The notes under the pieces were generated by a model. It did not search any database. It was not told the DNA's origin and saw nothing but the letters and a program-made list of their open reading frames with translations. Both the position numbers and the translations under genes were made by a program. From Bdellovibrio sp. (GTDB taxonomy: Bacteria; Bdellovibrionota; Bacteriovoracia; Bacteriovoracales; Bacteriovoracaceae), in NCBI GenBank assembly GCA_016187935.1, contig JACPIU010000023.1, positions 56,686-120,685 on the forward strand: 64,000 bases of DNA. Reading direction: 5' to 3'. This document shows, one piece after another, positions 33,132-42,377 of the stretch; position 1 is the first letter of the stretch; the number at the start of each line of letters is the position of its first letter.

Positions 33132-33530
33132 ATGGTGCTAGATAAAGACAAGATCATAACTCCTCAACTCACGGTAAGCACGCTGGCGCGTGAGCAACTT
33201 AACTTGATGGTCATTCACGATAGCACTTTGCATGAGAAGGTCATGCGGATTGAAATTTCCGGCAAAGACTGCGATGGTTTTACTTTTGAAATTGGTTTTA
33301 CCAAACCCCTTGTGGATGACTTCTTGTTGGAGATTCCCTTGGAGGAGGCCCGCCCGATCTTTGTTGCTCTTGGCCCTTTTACCGCCTTCTATCTGCCGGA
33401 GTTTACCTTAGACTATCAGCAAGGCCATCTGCCTGAAGAGGAAGGTTTTACGATTCAGTCTCCGGCCTTTAAGCAATATCAAGGAAAGTTTTGGCGAAAT
33501 GCTGCAGAATTAGTGCCGCCAAAGAAGTGA
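33132..33530 (+). CDS. IscA/HesB-like A-type protein lacking two cluster cysteines
   Basis: 132 aa. Its core resembles HesB/IscA: VMRIEISGKDCDGFTFEIGFT (C47 at the first ligand position), then ALGPFTAFYLPEFTLDYQQG and EEGFTIQSPAF. The usual CGCG/CxC near the C-terminus is absent, replaced by KQYQGKFW, so a canonical Fe-S carrier role is doubtful. It may be a repurposed scaffold. Lies 6 bases before the LysR gene, with which it is probably co-transcribed. Confidence 0.65.
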   Translation: MVLDKDKIITPQLTVSTLAREQLNLMVIHDSTLHEKVMRIEISGKDCDGFTFEIGFTKPLVDDFLLEIPLEEARPIFVALGPFTAFYLPEFTLDYQQGHLPEEEGFTIQSPAFKQYQGKFWRNAAELVPPKK

Positions 33531-33536
33531 GGTTCT

Positions 33537-34343
33537 ATGGATTACCGTTACATGAAGGCCTTTTTGGAGACCGCGAAATATTTAAATTTTTCCAAGGCCG
33601 CCCAGGAACTCAATATCGCTCAATCAGCGGTCAGCCGCCAAATCAAACTTCTTGAAGAAGATATCGGCGAACAGCTCATCGTCCGCAGTTCGAAAAAAGT
33701 GTTGCTCACCCAAAAGGGAAAGGAGTTGTTTCAACTGACTCAAAATTTTGACAAAATGGCGCAAGGGATTTTCGACAAGGAAGACCGCAGGCCTCTGCGC
33801 ATTGGTGTGCTTCACGGTCTCTTAGAAGATTGGCTCACTCCCATTATTGCCACTTATGTAAGAAAATATCAAAAGGGTGCCGATATTCATGTAAAGGTCC
33901 AAGAGGAATTGCACGACGGAATCGAACACGGGCACTACGATCTCATCTTCTCAACCACGTTTGTGCAATCAGAACTTCTCTCTTCTCTTAAGTTGTTTGA
34001 AGAAACCTTTGTCTTGATTGCCAAGAACCCGGTTCAACGAAAAGAATTGGCAGAACATCCATGGGTTGTTTACAGCAATACCGACCCCATTTTTAAAATA
34101 TCCAAAGAACTTTCCAACACGGTCATTGTGGTGGAATCGATAACCGCTATCATTAATCTGGTCAAAGCGGGTGCGGGAGTCGCCATCGTGCCCGATCATT
34201 CACTCAGACCCGGACATAAACTCTTCACTGCTGAATTACCTGAATTTAAAAATCCGGGGATCTATATGACCTCCCTCAATTACAAAACTTGGCCTAATAA
34301 GATCAAGGAATTCATGGAAGCGATTAAATCATCGACTGATTAG
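33537..34343 (+). CDS. LysR-family transcriptional regulator
   Basis: 268 aa. Typical N-terminal HTH (MDYRYMKAFLETAKYLNFSKAA...AQSAVSRQIKLLEEDIG, about 1-60), followed by a compact effector-binding domain (about 88-265) that is a little shorter than usual. GAGG lies 5 bases before the ATG. The target is probably in or near its own operon with the IscA-like gene or the divergent M61 gene, but no inducer can be inferred. Confidence 0.9.
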   Translation: MDYRYMKAFLETAKYLNFSKAAQELNIAQSAVSRQIKLLEEDIGEQLIVRSSKKVLLTQKGKELFQLTQNFDKMAQGIFDKEDRRPLRIGVLHGLLEDWLTPIIATYVRKYQKGADIHVKVQEELHDGIEHGHYDLIFSTTFVQSELLSSLKLFEETFVLIAKNPVQRKELAEHPWVVYSNTDPIFKISKELSNTVIVVESITAIINLVKAGAGVAIVPDHSLRPGHKLFTAELPEFKNPGIYMTSLNYKTWPNKIKEFMEAIKSSTD

Positions 34344-34367
34344 CCTTCTAACCAATGCTAAATGTCG

Positions 34368-34667
34368 CTAATGAATAACCATTATATTCTTAACGCTGAT
34401 CTGTGGTGTAGTTGTATAGAGGAAGTAACGATACGCTTCGTATTCTTTTTCATTGGCCTTAATCCATTTCTCCGGTTCAGTGATCCATTCTTGTTTTTCC
34501 GAGGAGCTGGCGTCTCGAATGGTCATCATTTTAATTTCTGAACGCTGAGAATCTCTCTCCTCTTTAACCACAAAATCCAGAAGTTTTCTCCACTCCCATT
34601 CTTCGTCGGAGATTGAGGTACAACTAAAAATGATACCTATGAATAAAAAGCTCATTAAGGTTTTCAT
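34368..34667 (-). CDS. Small predicted lipoprotein
   Basis: 99 aa from the ATG at 34667. Signal sequence MKTLMSFLFIGIIFSC with a lipobox-like IFSC (Cys 16), then a charged, mostly helical mature part (SISDEEWEWRKLLDFV...). No known domain. Same strand as the downstream-oriented pentapeptide gene; function unknown. Confidence 0.6.
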   Translation of the reverse strand: MKTLMSFLFIGIIFSCTSISDEEWEWRKLLDFVVKEERDSQRSEIKMMTIRDASSSEKQEWITEPEKWIKANEKEYEAYRYFLYTTTPQISVKNIMVIH

Positions 34668-34734
34668 AAACGTAAATATATGAAATTCACTTGCGGTTGA
34701 CCACAATATTGAGCGTCTGAGGTCACATTGTCTC

Positions 34735-35649
34735 TTAAGGAATAAAGATCATACCATGCTCGACGGCTTCATCGTGAGTAAAAGGCAGCTTAGTGGCGCT
34801 ATCAAATTTAGCAAAACGCCATTTAATATCATCACCTTTAACTTCACTTAAATCTGCACCAATGAGAGAAGCAGTATGAAAGATGGCCCCCCCCAGATTA
34901 GCGCCCTTGAACTGGGCACCGTCTAACTCTGCAGAACTAAAATCGGCCCCTTGCAAATTGGCGCCTTCGAAAATGGCCTTTTTAAATTTCCCGAACTTTA
35001 TTTCTGCGTTTGTAAAATCGGCCTCTTCAAAATGGGCATTTTGGGCCTGAACCTGTTGGGCCTTAACACCTTTTAGAACACATTGGCGGCATTCGATGCT
35101 GGTTAAGTTCGCGGAAGTAAGGATCGCTTGCTCGAAAAAAGCATTATTAAAACGGCCGCGAGACAGGTCGCTTCCATGTAAGTTGGTGGCCATAAATCTC
35201 GCCGAGTGTGCCATGACGTCCTGAAACTGGGCCGTGGAGATGGCGGCTTCGGAAAAATTACTAAACGAAAGCACCGAACTTTTTACTAATAAGTGATCAA
35301 TCTGGGATTTGGTAAAATTAGCGCCTTCCAGACTTTTCCCTTTGAATTTTAATTTCTTGACCTTAATGCCTTGAAAAGACGAGCCATTCAGATCGTCAAC
35401 AAAGAACAATTTCAGGCCAAAGAGCGCCCCGAGCCGTTCATCGGAAAAATCATGACAGGGGCCTGCCCCACCTTTTTTCAAATAGACAGGACCTACCGCC
35501 GTCTCTTGGTTTACGCAATAGTGCAAATTAGAATCAAAGGATACCGCCCCCCGGGATGCTCCGATGGCGATGCTCGACAGGCCTAAAATTAGAAAAAGAA
35601 CATCAAAAATAAGGATTTTTCCCAAGAATTTCGACACATTGAGGAACAT
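34735..35649 (-). CDS. Secreted pentapeptide-repeat protein
   Basis: 304 aa. Long hydrophobic signal peptide ending near IGA-S (about residue 31). A Cys pair (C45, C65) precedes about 25 pentapeptide repeats (LEGANFTKS, LQGADFSSA, LDGAQFKGANLGGAIF). It closes with TKLPFTHDEAVEHGMIF, the same closing motif as both modules of the protein at 198-1532, marking a shared family. Periplasmic or surface structural/binding role inferred; no catalytic motif. Confidence 0.8.
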   Translation of the reverse strand: MFLNVSKFLGKILIFDVLFLILGLSSIAIGASRGAVSFDSNLHYCVNQETAVGPVYLKKGGAGPCHDFSDERLGALFGLKLFFVDDLNGSSFQGIKVKKLKFKGKSLEGANFTKSQIDHLLVKSSVLSFSNFSEAAISTAQFQDVMAHSARFMATNLHGSDLSRGRFNNAFFEQAILTSANLTSIECRQCVLKGVKAQQVQAQNAHFEEADFTNAEIKFGKFKKAIFEGANLQGADFSSAELDGAQFKGANLGGAIFHTASLIGADLSEVKGDDIKWRFAKFDSATKLPFTHDEAVEHGMIFIP

Positions 35650-35975
35650 ATGGCGGTCTCTTCGCTTAATTCATGATCATCAGTTCAGAATTTGTGAAGA
35701 ACTTTTATGATCTTTTTGAAAATGGGTCAAGATTCTTTTTAAAAAATATAATTGATATAATTAAAAGGTGCCCTTTTGACACCAAAGCGACTTTTCTCGG
35801 CCCCTTTGAATACATTTCTCAAGGAAGATTTTTCAAAAAACATTAAATAATGTTGCAATCAAGCACCATAGCTCTGGTAAAAACACATCCACTCCCCTTC
35901 AATTCCAAAATTTGCTTCAATATTTGCCAGCTCAGTGAGGACACGTTGTCTTCCAATCGAGAAAGGAGTCTCTGC
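35650..35975. other. Gene-free stretch between divergent genes
   Basis: 326 bases between the pentapeptide gene (minus) and the serine protease gene (plus). AT-rich, with two TATAAT-like hexamers (35747-35752 and 35756-35761) that could serve as -10 elements, but no convincingly spaced -35. No repeat or RNA structure recognised. The reading frame upstream of 35976 lacks a credible start. Confidence 0.5.
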
Positions 35976-37139
35976 ATGAATTCAAAATCGATCTTATTGC
36001 TTGCGCTTCTTTTCTTCCTCAGTTTCGTTTTAGGGTGTGGACGCCAACAAGAGGCCCTCAACTCTTCGGACAGCAGTATTATGAGTGGGGCCATCATTGT
36101 CGGGGATGTGGACTGGAAAGATGTTACCGAACTGGATGGGTCTAATCCGATCAGACAGAATGCTAAGAAAGTCGCAGACCTCAGTTTGCCCGCAGTAGAG
36201 AGCCGTTGTACTGGTTTTTTGATTGGCGAAGATGTGCTCATGACCAACCATCATTGTGTCACCACGGCGGCAGATGCCGTTGGTGCCAAGGCAAATTTTG
36301 GCCATGAAACCGGACAAGCGGGCGAAGCTCTGACGTTCACTTGTGATGAATTCATTGGTAACAATGAAGAATTCGACTTCGCTCTCCTTCGTTGTAAAGG
36401 CAAACCCGGCCGAACGTTGGGAGTCGTAACTTTAAGCGGCCAGAACCTCCAGACCGGTGATAAAATTTATGTCGTTCAGCAAAACTGCGACTACTATCTC
36501 AACCGCAAATGTGATTGGTCCAAGAAGTATGCCCGAGGCACTATCAAAGGAACCAACTCTGATGGAGATTACAAACATGATGCCGATACTTTGGGCGGCT
36601 CTTCGGGGAGTCCGGTATTCTCCGAGGCAAGTAACTTAGTGGTGGCACTCCACCATGCCGGTTATGGTAATAATGGTTTGGGTCGCGGGGTAGAAAATTA
36701 TGCTGTTCCCATGTCAAAAGTCGTGGCCAAGTTGCGCTCCAACTTCCCTGTGATCGCTGGGCAAATTGGTTTGGGAGGCAATCCCCCTGGTCCATCGAAC
36801 CGCCCCACTTATGAACCCAACAATAGTACCGCTTATGCCGCCAGCGTTTCCCTTCCATTTGCCACGGAGGGTTTATCCATTGATACAGCAGCAGATAAAG
36901 ATTGGTTTAAATTTTCAGTTGTCGTAAAAAGTAGCTTAACCATCAAGTTACAAATGGCCAATCTTTCAGGCGATCTCGATGTCAAATTGTTTAGCTCTGG
37001 TGGGTCTTTGGTGGGCAAAAGCGAATCAGTAAAACAAACAGAAGAAATAACCGCCACACTCAGGCCAGGGGTCTATTATCTGCAAGTATATGGTTATCAA
37101 GGGGCCACGAACAATTATAGCTTGAAAATTTCCAAGTAA
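35976..37139 (+). CDS. Secreted V8-like serine protease with PPC domain, lipoprotein
   Basis: 387 aa from the ATG at 35976 (AAAGGAG upstream). Lipobox VLGC gives Cys21 lipidation. Trypsin/glutamyl-endopeptidase fold: His93 (TNHHC), Asp134 (EFDFALL), Ser210 (GGSSGSPVF). After a Pro/Gly linker (GGNPPGPSNRPTYEPNN), a pre-peptidase C-terminal (PPC) beta domain occupies about 285-387, ending YYLQVYGYQGATNNYSLKIS. PPC domains often aid secretion or adhesion and may be clipped off. Likely envelope-anchored or exported, for extracellular proteolysis. Confidence 0.9.
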   Translation: MNSKSILLLALLFFLSFVLGCGRQQEALNSSDSSIMSGAIIVGDVDWKDVTELDGSNPIRQNAKKVADLSLPAVESRCTGFLIGEDVLMTNHHCVTTAADAVGAKANFGHETGQAGEALTFTCDEFIGNNEEFDFALLRCKGKPGRTLGVVTLSGQNLQTGDKIYVVQQNCDYYLNRKCDWSKKYARGTIKGTNSDGDYKHDADTLGGSSGSPVFSEASNLVVALHHAGYGNNGLGRGVENYAVPMSKVVAKLRSNFPVIAGQIGLGGNPPGPSNRPTYEPNNSTAYAASVSLPFATEGLSIDTAADKDWFKFSVVVKSSLTIKLQMANLSGDLDVKLFSSGGSLVGKSESVKQTEEITATLRPGVYYLQVYGYQGATNNYSLKISK

Positions 37140-37148
37140 ATCCCTTTG

Positions 37149-37189
37149 CGGGCACTTCTTTCTTTCTAGAACAAAAAAAGAAGTGTCCG
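37149..37189. terminator. Long hairpin after protease gene
   Basis: A 13-bp stem (37149-37161 with 37177-37189, one G-U pair) and 15-base loop, starting 10 bases after the protease stop and ending 12 before the next start. No U-tract follows, so it may be a weak terminator or an mRNA-stabilising or processing hairpin. Confidence 0.5.
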
Positions 37190-37201
37190 TATAATTCTCT
37201 C

Positions 37202-38485
37202 ATGTACATCTTGCTTTTCTTGGTCATGCTCTCGCTCATTCCAAAGACACTTTTCGCCTTGTCTGAGGTCGGCCTGTCCCCCTCTGTTGGGGCCCTAAGT
37301 CGGGCCGAAACCATGACCGCTTCTACTCCGCCGGGTGAGGCCTTGTTTTACAATCCTGCCCATCTTGCATGGAAGGGTGTGGCGCTTGAGATCCTGGCCA
37401 CCGGATATGTCGTGGACGAGGATCACGCCAAGCAAGGAGAGGAAATAGTCAAAGATAAAAGGCTTGACTCAACCCAACTCATTGGGAATGCGCTCTCATC
37501 TGATAAACCGGCCTTGGTTAAAAGTGATGTGGAATTTTTAAATTTCATTTTTCCCTATTTTGCTTTTAAATCCTTTGCCAATGCTCGCCTTTTATCGCGT
37601 AAAATTAATGACAGTAATCCGCATCAGGAAATAGATTTCCTATCGCGTTTCGGACTCACATCTGGTTTGGCCCTGTCTTTTCGGCATTGGTCCATAGGGT
37701 ATTCCTATTATGTCATTAAGCAGGCAGATTTATTCGCCACGCCCAATGAAGCGGAAATGGCGACCATAACTCAGGCGGCCCAAGATGGTACTCTCAGTAG
37801 TGAGACGACAAACTTTGGCGATTTTACCAGTCTGAATTATGGCGAGGCCAGCGGACATAATGTGGGTCTCTCTTACCGATCCTCACGCATCAATAGTAGC
37901 GGCTTCGGCATTGCCGTCTTAAACGCAGGTGGTACCAAATTTAATAGCGAACGCCCCATTATCAGAGGAAAATTTGAAGAGATTGAACAAACCGTCCAAG
38001 ATGAAGCACGCAAACACAACTTAACTCTTGGAACACCCAGAGAAATTAAGCAAATGGTTAACACGGGAATCAATCTGGCAACGGATGAAGGAAAAGAAAA
38101 TTATTTTCATGCTTCCTTCGCCATCGACTATCAAGATATCGGCGGAACTACTCTTGACAACCATACCGCGATGGCCGGCAGGGTCGGGTTTCGCGTCGAT
38201 GATACACTCTCCCTCATTACGAGCATTCCCATCGCCAAACACAAGGATTTAGTTTACTTTCTAGGCCTGACCGGTTTAGATCTGGTATCTGGATATAGAG
38301 TTGAAGAATCATTAAGCGCCGGCGTGGATCTCAAACTCCATCTCGGCATTAATAAATTAGTCTCCCTTGTGCGCATCAATTTAAACGGTATGATTATAAA
38401 AAGTTTGGATGAAAATCTGATTCCCGATGCCACAGGTTTCAGGCTAGGTCTAGGCCTGACTTTTGTCTTTCCTGATTTGAAGTGA
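37202..38485 (+). CDS. FadL/TraF-like outer-membrane beta-barrel protein
   Basis: 427 aa. Signal peptide about 1-19 (cleavage near LFA-L). The N-terminal motif SVGALSRAETMTASTPPGEALFYNPAHLAW matches the GARAxAxxxAGxAxxxNPA pattern of FadL/PorV/conjugal TraF-like barrels (shown here in part). Repeated amphipathic strands follow up to the terminal GFRLGLGLTFVFPDLK. A helical insert at about 255-290 is predicted to face the periplasm or surface. Possible transport of hydrophobic compounds, substrate unknown. Confidence 0.72.
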   Translation: MYILLFLVMLSLIPKTLFALSEVGLSPSVGALSRAETMTASTPPGEALFYNPAHLAWKGVALEILATGYVVDEDHAKQGEEIVKDKRLDSTQLIGNALSSDKPALVKSDVEFLNFIFPYFAFKSFANARLLSRKINDSNPHQEIDFLSRFGLTSGLALSFRHWSIGYSYYVIKQADLFATPNEAEMATITQAAQDGTLSSETTNFGDFTSLNYGEASGHNVGLSYRSSRINSSGFGIAVLNAGGTKFNSERPIIRGKFEEIEQTVQDEARKHNLTLGTPREIKQMVNTGINLATDEGKENYFHASFAIDYQDIGGTTLDNHTAMAGRVGFRVDDTLSLITSIPIAKHKDLVYFLGLTGLDLVSGYRVEESLSAGVDLKLHLGINKLVSLVRINLNGMIIKSLDENLIPDATGFRLGLGLTFVFPDLK

Positions 38486-38492
38486 CTTCATC

Positions 38493-40436
38493 TCAATTGC
38501 ACTCCTTAATTCCTTGCATGAACCGGCCAGATTCACACAATGTAATGTCCATCTGTTTGTTAAAGACAAAACGTGATAGATCATAACGCTTAATTAAGGG
38601 AGCAATGGATTTGCGCCCCTCGGAAATCTGTTCTTTCAGCAGAAACGGCCATCGTACTTCCACATACTCCAACATTTCCTCGCCCAAACCAAAATGAATG
38701 CCTTCCTCATTTTGATCAGGAAGATGGCCGTAAGTATATTCCACATAACGACGTTGAGTTTTATTTTGTGTTTTCAAAACAATCATGGCACCAATGGCAG
38801 CGCGGTTGCTTTGCTCTCCTCGGAGGTAAAAGCGCACCGAACGACGATTAAGCCGATGAGTGACATTTTCAAAAAAATAGGCCTTTGGTTTAATTTGATT
38901 ATTTCTTATGGTGGATTGCCCTACCACAAAATCCATCAATCCATCGCGATTGAAATCCATTACCACCATGCCGGTAGGATTTAAGATATCAACTCCTGCA
39001 TGCTGGGCCACATCTGAATAGGCCCGATTGCTCTCTTGCTCAAACAAAATCATGCGTGAATATGGCGGGAATCCACTGTTTTGCACTAACAAATCTATAT
39101 AACTATCATTATTAAAATCCCACCAAATCGCACGTCGATCCGCATGGCTCCAACTACTCGGACCATAATCACGAATATATTCACTACGAATAAACTTAAA
39201 ACTCGCCGTAGCTGATGAATAGACCGGCATGCCTGTCAGAATGGATGAACGGTCTTTCGTTTCGGGATCATAAGAATGAAAAATTTCTCCCACTGCTAAA
39301 TCCATGAAGCCATCGTCATTATAATCCGCGCAAATACCATAAAAAGTATTTCCACCTCCAACGGGATCCATTATTCCTTCTTGATCGGCAGCGAATCCGG
39401 TTTCACCACCAATATCATAAAAAAGAGAAGGGACTGCGAGCGATTCCGAAGAAGGCATGGTGATGGTACCGCGATTCCGCCAGAGACGATTACCCATACC
39501 GCTCGATGAAGCCGTCAAGATATCCGAATAGCCATCTTGATCCATATCACACGTGCTCACCCCCTGCGTAGGTCGGGCGTTCACATACATTTTCCGGCCG
39601 CGATCAAATTGGGCCTCACCTTCCAATAAATGAGTAACTTCCTCAAATTGAAATCCCTTTCCTTTAAACAGGCGGTCAATTTGCGCGACTGGACGATCAG
39701 ACTGTTTGGTAAACCAATTGCCCATAAACATATCTAGATCTCCATCCAGATCGTAGTCAAAGAAGATCAGCGACGAAGTAGCGCTGACCAATTCCTCTTT
39801 AAAGGCATCCTTGATCGGGGTGTAATAAATTTTTCCTTGTTCAAGCTTTCCTTCAAAAATTCGGATAGGTGTTTTAGAGATTTCAGAATCTTGGTTAAGA
39901 GTTCCCATGGCCAAATCCATAACGCCATCGCGATTCAGATCGACAAAGTTCAAAAAGGAAGCCAGATATGCTTTTCCTTCAGTATCCAAGGGTGAATATA
40001 AGAGTGTGATGAATTTCTTTTTTTCGATATCAAAACGATGAAATTGCGGTCGGGCGTAATTAGATTCTAAAGTTACCAAATCTGTTAAACCATCATGATC
40101 AAAGTCGACAGCGTATGCATGGGTAAAATTGAAGGCCTCTTTTAATCCCATAGGAGCATAATCGAGATACTTATCTTGAAAATACTCTGGATTGAAATTT
40201 TTTGTTGGACCGTTAACTATGTCTTGAAAAGTTTCCTTTAATTCAGTGGCCCCTATATCAACGGACTGTCCTTGCATCGACTCCTTATCTAAAACAGCAA
40301 TAGGAGCTTCAGGCGGGAGTTCTCCTTTCCGTACAATAGTGCAGCTAACTGACAATAAAACGAAAAAAAATATCACCACCCCATTTCGATAGGGTGGTGA
40401 TTTTAAGGGTCTAGAAGTATATCGTGTCAAGACCAT
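38493..40436 (-). CDS. FG-GAP/VCBS repeat lipoprotein with ASPIC-like C-terminus
   Basis: 647 aa. Signal sequence with lipobox (LLSVSC, Cys 32). At least seven Ca2+-binding Dx(D/N)xDGxxD loops, for example DFDHDGLTDL, DLNRDGVMDL, DYDLDGDLDM, DMDQDGYSDI, DYNDDGFMDL, DFNNDSYIDL and DFNRDGLMDF, indicating a seven-bladed beta-propeller. The C-terminal ~130 residues look like ASPIC/UnbV. Such proteins are surface or periplasmic and often bind partners or polysaccharides. The start overlaps the upstream acyl-CoA dehydrogenase end by 26 bases. Confidence 0.85.
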   Translation of the reverse strand: MVLTRYTSRPLKSPPYRNGVVIFFFVLLSVSCTIVRKGELPPEAPIAVLDKESMQGQSVDIGATELKETFQDIVNGPTKNFNPEYFQDKYLDYAPMGLKEAFNFTHAYAVDFDHDGLTDLVTLESNYARPQFHRFDIEKKKFITLLYSPLDTEGKAYLASFLNFVDLNRDGVMDLAMGTLNQDSEISKTPIRIFEGKLEQGKIYYTPIKDAFKEELVSATSSLIFFDYDLDGDLDMFMGNWFTKQSDRPVAQIDRLFKGKGFQFEEVTHLLEGEAQFDRGRKMYVNARPTQGVSTCDMDQDGYSDILTASSSGMGNRLWRNRGTITMPSSESLAVPSLFYDIGGETGFAADQEGIMDPVGGGNTFYGICADYNDDGFMDLAVGEIFHSYDPETKDRSSILTGMPVYSSATASFKFIRSEYIRDYGPSSWSHADRRAIWWDFNNDSYIDLLVQNSGFPPYSRMILFEQESNRAYSDVAQHAGVDILNPTGMVVMDFNRDGLMDFVVGQSTIRNNQIKPKAYFFENVTHRLNRRSVRFYLRGEQSNRAAIGAMIVLKTQNKTQRRYVEYTYGHLPDQNEEGIHFGLGEEMLEYVEVRWPFLLKEQISEGRKSIAPLIKRYDLSRFVFNKQMDITLCESGRFMQGIKECN

Positions 40437-42156
40437 AACCTTCTTGCTCGCATAACGTTCCCGATATCCTTTTCATGACTTCATCTAAATTGCGAGTCAT
40501 AGTTTTCGAAGACGCTTGAAACCTGCGGCGAGAGTCATTAATACTCAAAGTTGCAAGATCTTTAACATAGATTTTAGTTTTCTCAGGCACATCTTTGTTG
40601 TTAAGAATGGAAGTCGTGCGAGAGAGGACTGCCAACATTACGTAAAGCTCAATGACCATATTGGCCAGGCGTCCCTGTGGTAATTCATTTCCAATAATGT
40701 TCTTACCATATTTGAACAATGTATTTTCCACATGAATCGCAAACTCACCCAGCTGCGCCGAAAACATTTCGGCCTGGTCTTCCAAGCTGGGATGATATTG
40801 AGACAAAGATCGTCCGCCCATCATATTGGAAAGTCGGTTTTTGGCAAAATCAGTCAAAACACCCAAGGATTTTATCGGATCAGTCAGGGCAGAAGATACG
40901 TCGGATAATTTACCGAGACTTTTTAGAGAATCAGAAGGGCCTTTAATTCCTGAAAGAGCAATAAAGACTCGCAAAATTTCATTGGTTCCCTCAAAAATGA
41001 GATTAATACGAGAATCTCTCATCATGCGCTCATAAGGATATTCACGCATATAACCAATGCCCGCGGCAATCTGCAGGCCCATATCCACCACTTTCCAAAG
41101 AGCTTCAGAACCAAAAACTTTACAAATGGCGGACTCAATAAAATATTCACTCATACCACGGTTCATATTTCCCGAGGTCAGATAGACAATTGATTCAGTT
41201 GCATATGCCAATGAACTCATGGTTGCCAATTTTTCTTGAACCAAACCAAATTCGGCGATTGGTCGATCAAATTGCTTGCGTGTTGAGGCATGTTGAGAAA
41301 CCCATTTCAAAACGGTACGCATTCCACCCACGGTACCAGCACCAAGACTCAGGCGACCGCTATTTAATACATTCATGGCGATCTTAAAACCTTTCCCTGG
41401 TTCACCAATAATATTTTCAGCCGGTACAACGACTTTATCTAAGAACACAGCTCTGGTCTCCGAGGCCCGAATACCCATTTTGTGTTCTTTATTGCCAAAA
41501 CTCACACCTGGCATGTCTTTTGTTACTACGAAGCAAGTTATGCGATCCTGTTTATTACCATTAATTTCATGCTCGGTTTTACAAAATACCGTATAGAAAT
41601 GGGCCATCCCACCGTTGGTTATCCACAATTTCTGCCCATTTATTGTGTAAGTCCCATCGTTATTTTTCACCGCCTTGGTCTTAATGGAGTAGGCATCGGA
41701 CCCGGCACCAGGTTCGGTTAAACAAAAGGCCGCAATCCATTCTCCCGAAGCTAATTTCGGCAACCATTTTTTCTTTTGTTCATCAGTTCCCTCATTAATT
41801 AGAGCTCGATATCCAATGGATTGGTGGGCACCTAACGTCGTTGTGGTAGCACCATCAAAGCTGGCCAATTCCGAAAAAACCCGAGCGTACAAATGATAAT
41901 CTAATCCAAGGCCTCCAAATTCTTCCTTAACCGCCATTCCAAATAGACCCATTTCGGCAAATCCTTGCAGCACTTGGGGCGGAACTGCCTCTTCCAAATC
42001 AAACTTGGCAGCATCAACATTTGCCGTGGCATATTTGTTCACAGCGTCCGTCATCTCTATCGCTAAACTCTTTTGGTCTTCAGAAAATCCGGGATAAGGA
42101 AACACACTACTTTCTTCAACTTCACCATAAAAAAGCCCTGCGGCCACAGATTTCAT
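40411..42156 (-). CDS. Acyl-CoA dehydrogenase, long VLCAD/ACAD9-like form
   Basis: 581 aa from the ATG at 42156 (AAAGGTG 7 bases upstream). FAD enzyme for the first step of fatty-acid beta-oxidation. Motifs: FCLTEPGAGSDA (substrate/FAD), KLWITNGGMAHFY, and the catalytic Glu in LIFEGTNEILR. About 150 extra C-terminal residues beyond the 380-aa core match the VLCAD/ACAD9-type helical domain that mediates membrane or dimer contacts. No electron-transfer flavoprotein genes nearby. Confidence 0.92.
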   Translation of the reverse strand: MKSVAAGLFYGEVEESSVFPYPGFSEDQKSLAIEMTDAVNKYATANVDAAKFDLEEAVPPQVLQGFAEMGLFGMAVKEEFGGLGLDYHLYARVFSELASFDGATTTTLGAHQSIGYRALINEGTDEQKKKWLPKLASGEWIAAFCLTEPGAGSDAYSIKTKAVKNNDGTYTINGQKLWITNGGMAHFYTVFCKTEHEINGNKQDRITCFVVTKDMPGVSFGNKEHKMGIRASETRAVFLDKVVVPAENIIGEPGKGFKIAMNVLNSGRLSLGAGTVGGMRTVLKWVSQHASTRKQFDRPIAEFGLVQEKLATMSSLAYATESIVYLTSGNMNRGMSEYFIESAICKVFGSEALWKVVDMGLQIAAGIGYMREYPYERMMRDSRINLIFEGTNEILRVFIALSGIKGPSDSLKSLGKLSDVSSALTDPIKSLGVLTDFAKNRLSNMMGGRSLSQYHPSLEDQAEMFSAQLGEFAIHVENTLFKYGKNIIGNELPQGRLANMVIELYVMLAVLSRTTSILNNKDVPEKTKIYVKDLATLSINDSRRRFQASSKTMTRNLDEVMKRISGTLCEQEGYGLDTIYF

Positions 42157-42377
42157 AAAAATCACCTTTGTTGAAAGATCATTTGACTCTTTATTATTAT
42201 AGGGAATATTAAGTAAGAAAAAATTATAAATATGACGATAAAAGCATTTTATTATCACGACATTCCCGAGTGTTTTACTTCACAAATAGATTAAAAAGGT
42301 TGAATACTTTCCTTGAATAAAATCCCCACCCTCCTTTACAATTAAAAGGTAGTGGATTTATTGGAGACTCTTGTTTA

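Noticed and set aside
42300-42323. Promoter TTGAAT ... TAAAAT before gspC
   Set aside because: The spacer is only 12 bases, too short for a sigma70-type promoter.
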